From contig JAXIVH010000102.1 in assembly GCA_036785325.1 (NCBI GenBank), forward strand, positions 62,001 through 126,000: DNA of 64,000 nt, read 5' to 3'. Below, one piece after another: positions 58,633-64,000 of the stretch. The DNA comes from Urophycis tenuis. Its lineage: Eukaryota; Chordata; Actinopteri; Gadiformes; Phycidae. The notes below the pieces were generated by a model, which was not told where the DNA came from, made no database searches, and saw nothing but the letters and a program-made list of their open reading frames with translations. Position numbers and translations under genes: made by a program. Numbering within the stretch: position 1 is the stretch's first letter; each line of letters begins with the position of its first letter.

Positions 58633-59716
58633 CTAGTTTCCCGAATGGTCAGGGGTGTGGCGCCGGGGTGCAGGCGCGGGGCAGTCACGTGCCATGTGTC
58701 CCGGTTCTCCACAGCGGTAACAGTCACCTGGGTTTTGGCGTGCCTGCAACCTCCTCCGGGGCTGCCGTAAACCTGCTAGAGCTGGGGAGGGTTGGGCCTG
58801 GCAGACAGCCCCTTCCTCGTCATCATCGCTGATCTCTGCTTGCCGCACCTGGGGTCTCAACTGATGGCGGGGCGATAGGACAGTCTCAACTCGCTCTGCT
58901 TCCTCCAACGCGACCTGGAGAGTCGTGGGTGACCTGAGGTCAGAGGTGTTCCCTTAGCTTCTCAGGGGTGAGCCCCCGGATGAAGGCGCTCAGGGCTAGC
59001 TCGTCACGTGCTGATGGGTCGAAGGTTGGGTAGCCCTGCTCGGTATAGTAACGCACATCCGTGGCGTACGCACCCAAAGCTTCACCATCTGCACGGCGCC
59101 TGTGAGCCAACTGGTCTCTCACCTGGTCAGTGGAGGTGCGTTTTCCAAAACGTCGCTTTAGAGCCAAGGTCAGGGATGAATAGTCACTTAGCTCCTCAGG
59201 TGCCACGTCCATTAACACCTGTAGTGCGTTTCCCTCCAAGGCCAGGACAATGTGGGCGGCCGTCTCAGCAGCATCCCATCTATTCATTAGCTCCGCCACC
59301 TTGACCTGAGCGAGGTAGGGTTCCAGTGGTGTAGTACCTGCGTGTCGCGGGAGCTTGTAGACGGTCCGTGGAGGCGGGTGTGATGGCGGTGTGGAGGCGG
59401 CACCTCCCGTCCCCGGCGACGAGCCATGTACGGCCGATGAGCTCTCCATGCTGCGGCGGGGGACGGCGCCGCTCGTTGCGGTCGCCATGCTCAGCGCGAC
59501 CGGCGAGCTCTCGGAGCGGCGGGCGGAGGTGGTGCTTCTCGTCGCGGATGCGGGGAGACGTCGGGCACTGGAGCCTTCCTGGACGGGCGGGCGAGCTCCG
59601 TCGGGGTTGCGCTCTTTGAGTCTGCACTGCTCGTCGAGTCGGGTTATGAACTCTGTTATCCTTCCGTATTCACGCTCTATTTCTTCCATGGTGGGTACGT
59701 TAGCTAGGCTAGGCAC
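58633..59716 (-). pseudogene. Gypsy gag with CCHC zinc knuckle (frameshifted)
   Basis: The first frame (59716-58940) starts MPSLANVPTMEEIEREYGRI, with a Ser/Ala/Arg-rich stretch and a capsid-like region (TTPLEPYLAQVKVAELMNRW; ALKRRFGKRTSTDQVRDQL; LALSAFIRGLTPEKLREHL). After a frameshift at about 58940 the nucleocapsid continues with CYRCGEPGHMARDC at about 58720-58680, ending at 58633. Confidence 0.88.
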
Positions 59717-59733
59717 CCCACTTCTGACACCAA

Positions 59734-60035
59734 TGTGGCGAGCGGCAGAAATAACTACTAACTCCGGATTTCTGATAACTCACAGCTCCTTTTTATTGCT
59801 TGTTCCCAACCTCGACAGAGCATGGCATCCTGCATCAGAACTGAAGCTGTCTACAACACAAAAATCTCTTCCTTCCCCTTACACACCGGCAGATCAAAAG
59901 AAGACTGAAAAACAACAAGCGCTCCTAAAACACGCGAACACACACAACCAAACAACTCCTGAACACAAACTTCTGGGTCGTGCCCTTAAAGGTCGTGCCA
60001 TTCCTCATTTTACAGTTACAGCCCCAGTCGCTACA
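59734..60035 (-). repeat. Gypsy 5' LTR
   Basis: 302 bp. Carries a short replacement (AAAGGTCGTGCC against AAAGGGACC) relative to the other LTR. Confidence 0.93.
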
Positions 60036-60071
60036 ATATAGTGAACAAGTGAACATTTCGAACACAGCCCA
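60036..60071. mobile_element. DNA-type repeat, right end
   Basis: ATATAGTGAACAAGTGAACATTTCGAACACAGCC is the reverse complement of the left end at 46089, and restores the palindromic CACTATATAGTG when the Gypsy element is removed. Confidence 0.55.
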
Positions 60072-60143
60072 GGTTTGTTATGCCGTTGCATGGTAAATAA
60101 ATCAAGTCCCGTGGAACCAACGGCATCAGTTTAGTTGACGTTA
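60072..60143. repeat. Arm of a 72-bp inverted repeat
   Basis: The reverse complement matches 47227-47298 at 70 of 72 positions. Without the Gypsy element the arms would be about 300 bp apart. Confidence 0.85.
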
Positions 60144-60291
60144 TATCCACCCAGCTAGCAATCAGGAGCGGGCCGCTTCCGTAAAACCTGCGGCGCTGTC
60201 GGCTGAGTCGCGGCATCGGCTGAGTCGTGGCAACCGCAATTGGGCCAGGTCATATTGCCACCTGCAGGCAGCCATCCTAAATACAACTTTT

Positions 60292-60606
60292 TTTTTGAAG
60301 GTCCCATATTATGCAAAATGCACTTTAGAGCGTTTTTCTATCAATAATATGCATCCCCGGCCTGTCTACAATCCCTCCTGATATGAAAAAAGTTCATCCT
60401 CTCCTTCTTTTGCTTTCTCAGTCTTTAGAAAATGTGCGCTAAAACGTGCTGTTTGAGAAATGGTCTGCAAATGACGTCAGCAACAGACTCGGCCGCTCCC
60501 CCAGGCTGGTGGCAACGCCTCCGGTGAAGGTTTGCCACGCCTTAACAAAGTTTCTAAACACCGCCATTATTCCGCTCGCTAGCATTGCTCCGGTTAACTT
60601 GGCACA
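60292..60606 (+). other. 5' flank of the THAP ORF, transposon-end-like
   Basis: GAAGGTCCCATATTATGCAA at 60297 begins a sequence type common in teleost genomes next to THAP-type ORFs; it may be the 5' end of an autonomous DNA transposon (inference). No coding exon seen. Confidence 0.4.
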
Positions 60607-62080
60607 ATGGCGAAGGTACGAGCTGGAAGAAGTGGTTGCTCTGTTGTTGGCTGCACAAATGAGCACACAACTCTTTATAAACCTCCCTCTTCGGAGGTTC
60701 TGAGGACTCAATGGGTGAATTTCATTTTTGATGGTGATGTAGCTACAGCAGTTCCCAAAGTGCTGTATGTGTGTGCTAACCATGGTGCTAACCATTTCAC
60801 GTCGGACTGCTTCATCAACGAGGGACAGTATAAAACTGGATTTGCTAAATCCCTGCGGATTAAAAATGGATCGGTACCAACTGTCCGCGATCCAACTACG
60901 AACGTGGAAGCTGTAAATTTGAACATTTTATTCTGATTGACTGTTTAGCCGGCTTGGCGGCACCTGTTAGCATGGCAGCTAGCATAAAGTACTTTTGGGC
61001 CGCGACAAGTCTCCTTATACTAAAGTTACGTTAAAACTAGGGCCGGGACTTTAACGCGTTCATTAAGATGAATGAATGACACAAAAATAACGCATTTTAA
61101 TCGCCCTTATTTTTGCACCGCGGAACGTTTATGACTGGTTATACTGGAGCAGTGATCACTGCCTGAGGCGTTTTGAACGCAGCTCAAACCGACTGGTGCC
61201 TCTGCACGGCGACCAAGCTTTGATACACACACCGGTTTACAGTATCGTCCCGCATTTTAGCGGTCGTGGCCGGGGAGCTGAGAACAGCAGAGTTTCCTCT
61301 GCTGCAGCAGAATAGCGGACATGTCGTAGCTACAGACATGTCACTGTCTCAGGTGCATTTTGTTATTATAGGACTTAAACCTCAGAACTCTCTCTCATCA
61401 GACTGTCCTGGCCTGTCCTGTGCATACAAACAAACTATGTTTTGTTGCTTACCTTATGTATTCAGTCATTATTAAAATGCATGTGAAAAAAATGCTTCTC
61501 ACTGTTCTCAGATACATAGTGGGGGAAGGGATGATTACATTTGTTCTGAGAAGATGTTTTTTTCTAACCCCTGTGTGCTTGTTATAGATCAGCTCATCAC
61601 AAACATCAACGGCACAGATTCCTGCATCAAGAGATGTTGCATGCCAGACAGAGATGGAAACACGTTGTGTAGGCACACAGCTGTCCTTCAAGACTCTACG
61701 GGCTTCTTACAGGAGTGCAGGTATACAGCCAGCTTCATTAGGCTGCGTTTACTTGGGAAGAAGTTAGGAGTTACATGTTATCATAAATATAATAAAGTTT
61801 CTGACATTTTAGATTTTTTTCTTTTGTTATTACAGACTCTACTTGGCGGCAATGTACTACAACGAAAACGCCAACCGACCACAAGCAAAGACGGACCAAG
61901 GTGTACCCCTCTTCAAGGTGCACTTCCCGAAGGCATTGAAGGGAGAGTGCAGAGCAAAACCCCTAAAGACAGAGCCAACATACAGTAAGAGTTTACTTTT
62001 TTTTTTTTTATACCAAAACTAAAGGATTTACTTGTTGCACTTACAATCTATAAACATTTCAACAATAAATAACAGTAGTA

Positions 62081-62124
<44 letters not shown>

Positions 62125-62410
62125 CCTTATGAAAAATAATAAATTAGATAAAGTGTCAGGAGGTAATGAGCAAAACACTTTCAGTCTCTGAAAAAAGTAA
62201 ACAATGTCTGTGCATTTCTTGTATAAAACAGGGTATGTAGTGGACATGATGGACCTCATCTTCGAGAAGGTGTTTATGGACCCGGCACCCTACACTGATG
62301 CAGTCCTGGCAATCCCTGTTCCTGAAGACCTTGCTGCACAGTTTGAGCGGCCAGACAAGGAGGAGGTCATTGCGGGTTATGTGTCCCGCTTCAATCAAGC
62401 AGCTGTTTGA
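60607..62410 (+). CDS. THAP-domain protein and spliced downstream exons (probable transposon-derived family)
   Basis: Exon A (from ATG 60607) encodes a THAP-type C2CH zinc finger: CSVVGCTNEHTTLYKPPSSE, LRTQWVNFIF, LYVCANHG, HFTSDCFINEGQYKTGFAKS, then SVPTVRDP. It is open to a stop at 60936; a donor after GAAGCT (about 60921) would join in phase 0 to 61588-61720. Further exons 61836-61984 (LYLAAMYYNENANRPQAKTD, VPLFKVHFPKALKGE) and 62232-62410 (YVVDMMDLIFEKVFMDPAPY, VPEDLAAQFERPDKEEVIAG, stop TGA) join in phase with the other frame of 61588-61720 (HTAVLQDSTGFLQECR). So either two transcripts share an exon in two frames or the locus is decayed. THAP domains bind DNA and occur in P- and Kolobok-type transposases. 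Function unknown. Confidence 0.55.
62076..62121. repeat. (CA)n microsatellite
   Basis: About 44 bp of CA repeat in the intron before the exon at 62232. Confidence 0.92.
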
Positions 62411-62967
62411 ATCCCACGTAGTGACCTGTGGCATCAGAAAACTCCGTTTGGATTCTAAGGACCACACAAGCTGGGATGACGACCCGGATTCTGCGTCCCA
62501 GCCAGCCCCAACACCAGCTCACAAAAGAGCGATATGCAAGGTACCTGTAACGACTTCAAGCAATTGGACAAGATATAGCAATTACTTTTTTGTTTTGTAT
62601 CCCATTTTATTTTTATGGATTGCCTGCTAAAACATATGGCTACTAAGAGCACTATCCCTCCTCTCGTCTCCTCCCCTCTACTACCACTAAACTATTTTCA
62701 CACACCCTGTGTTTCTACAGATTCTCCATCCCTGAGTCTACACCTGCGTGGTACCCGTCAACCTGCTCTAACACTGGCCTGCCATCCATCCCATCGGGCT
62801 GACATGTTTCCTCCTGCCCCTACTCCCACCAGAAGCTTCGTTGCGTTGAACATTTAATGTGTTTATGTGGAGTTGTACATTTTTTTCTTGTCTATACACA
62901 TCTATTATTTTGTTATGCTACTGTGTTTTGATTAGCACAGTTATAACTTATTTGTTAGTAATGCATG
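62411..62967 (+). other. 3' region of the THAP locus
   Basis: A longer alternative frame (VVTCGIRKLRLDSKDHTSWD to about 62540, donor AAGGTACCT) and an acceptor at about 62720 suggest one more 3' exon, not firmly supported. Plus-strand AATAAA at 62970-62975 could end this transcript, overlapping the stop of the convergent gene. Confidence 0.4.
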
Positions 62968-63961
62968 TCAATAAATGTTTAAAAAGTGTCTACACTGTGC
63001 CCTGTAAATTTGGCTTGCATTCTGGAGCGAGTATACATTGAGGCATACAGGCTCCAATCCAGGATGGTCCACCATGCATTTCAGGTTCCCCTCAACCTCC
63101 TGCAGCCATCTGGTAACCTGCAAACAAGGTACTGCAAACAATAAATGCCATTGTGTCTCATAAGTATGAAATAAACCATAATCAAGACAAACTAGTTTTC
63201 ACTTTGAATATGTAGATACTACCTGTGCTATCTCAAGACAGCAGACATTTTCCTGCTCTGTGGGCATGGTGTTGCAGTTTCCACACAAACACCTGTCAAA
63301 AAAAAATTAGTTAGAATTTCACTTGAATCAAGTACACAAGCATAGTTGGATAAGAAGTAAGATTTTCCTAACCATGTCAAGTGCATAAAACTTGTGACAT
63401 TTGAATAATGTTGAGATGGAGAACAGTGGCATTTTAATCAACATTACACTGCCTCGATTTTCTACCAGAATGACACCTTACTGATACAGACAGACATATT
63501 TATGCTGAAATACAAAAGTAAATCCTAAAGACCTAGAACAACAAACGTCAGGGCACTGTTACGATGAAACACCTCTGCTAAAACTATCACAAACTTTGCA
63601 AAATATAGAATTTAGGTTAGGCCTACTATGCAAGCATCGTTTGATAGCCTACTAGTTTCTACATTATACATTTATCCGTAGATAGCAAGAATACAGTCAA
63701 GAGAGATAAGTATAATGTTACTACTTACAAAATTGCTCATTCACCAAAAAAGCTCGAAGTAACAAAGATACAGCGAAGACGTAGCCGTTAGCAGGAGCTA
63801 GCTAACATGTAAGTAACAGTGTAATAACACACAGAACGTAAAAAATTAAATATATAAAGTCGCATGATATATGTAACTTACCATTCAGAAACCTCCTGCT
63901 GCAGCCGCAGAGTAAGAATTTCAGCCGGCGTCTCTCCCTCTGGGTCAGATTCAGGCTCAAA
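62968..63961 (-). CDS. P2X7 C-terminal-domain-like cysteine-rich protein (5' end off the right edge)
   Basis: Three minus-strand exons: 63961-63882, 63292-63223, 63117-62968, with phases joining to a stop at 62970-62968. It reads an acidic lead FEPESDPEGETPAEILTLRL, then SEWCLCGNCNTMPTEQENVC continuing CLEIAQ, then CMVDHPGLEPVCLNVYSLQN. The C-x-C-G-x-C...MPT...CC...HPG...VCLN pattern is that of the intracellular zinc-binding C-terminal domain of P2X7, found in many stand-alone fish proteins annotated as P2X purinoceptor 7-like. No ion-channel part is visible. The usual continuation after the YRA segment (an R/W-rich stretch) is missing, replaced by HFLNIY and a stop, so it is either truncated or spliced onward. 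The start lies outside the window. Confidence 0.75.
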
Positions 63962-64000
63962 CTGTAAACATTAGCACATGGCTACGGAGCCGAGCCGCAG

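Larger units (their letters stand above)
47560..60035 (-). mobile_element. Ty3/Gypsy LTR retrotransposon (12.5 kb including a nested BEL/Pao)
   Basis: LTRs at 47560-47858 and 59734-60035 (TGTGGCGAGCGG...GTCGCTACA on the plus strand), flanked by ATAT on each side. The order on the minus strand is 5' LTR, TTGGTGTCAGAAGTGGGG (primer-site region), gag, protease, RT, RNase H, integrase, polypurine GGTGGGGGCAA, 3' LTR. This order defines Ty3/Gypsy. The LTRs differ by about five substitutions and one small replacement in about 300 bp. Coding is broken at several points and RT is split by the BEL/Pao insertion at 50171-56828. Without it the element would be about 5.8 kb. Confidence 0.93.

Overview
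The window is vertebrate nuclear DNA, almost certainly from a teleost fish. Short exons are joined by GT-AG introns, dinucleotide microsatellites are abundant, and the interspersed repeats are fish types (DANA/mermaid-type SINE, Rex1-like and L2-like LINEs, hAT, Ty3/Gypsy and BEL/Pao). I cannot name the species.

Left part, 1-18.3 kb, minus strand, host genes. (a) CLN3 (battenin): 14 exons with consistent phases between 7760 and 10; the last exon lies beyond the left edge. (b) A complete class I fructose-bisphosphate aldolase, aldoa-like, with seven coding exons from 14098 to 9045 encoding 364 aa. (c) A small, very cysteine-rich single-pass membrane protein of 120 aa (18246-16860) that I do not recognise. 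CLN3 and ALDOA both lie in human 16p11.2, as do PRSS8/PRSS36/PRSS53, so a protease gene next door suggests partly conserved synteny.

Middle, 18-42.5 kb. This holds SINE, LINE and Gypsy relics and then, on the plus strand, a ten-exon secreted serine protease (26054-34337, 591 aa). It has two trypsin-like domains. The first has an intact triad. The second has lost all three catalytic residues and ends in a poly-Thr linker and a hydrophobic tail. Its first exon and promoter region are duplicated at about 41.6-42.3 kb without visible downstream exons. Between the two copies lies an L2-like LINE interrupted by a solo LTR and by a Rex1-like LINE.

Right part, 42.5-60.1 kb, is a stack of mobile elements. 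A DANA-type SINE abuts a hAT transposon, which itself contains a solo LTR. Next comes a decayed gag, then a DNA-type repeat split by a 12.5 kb Ty3/Gypsy element (minus strand), which is itself split by a 6.7 kb BEL/Pao element (plus strand) with a perfect 5-bp target duplication. LTR divergence agrees with this order of insertion.

Far right, 60.2-64 kb. A plus-strand THAP-domain ORF with downstream spliced exons converges on a minus-strand gene carrying a cysteine-rich module like the C-terminal domain of P2X7. Both resemble multi-copy fish gene families that may be of transposon origin.
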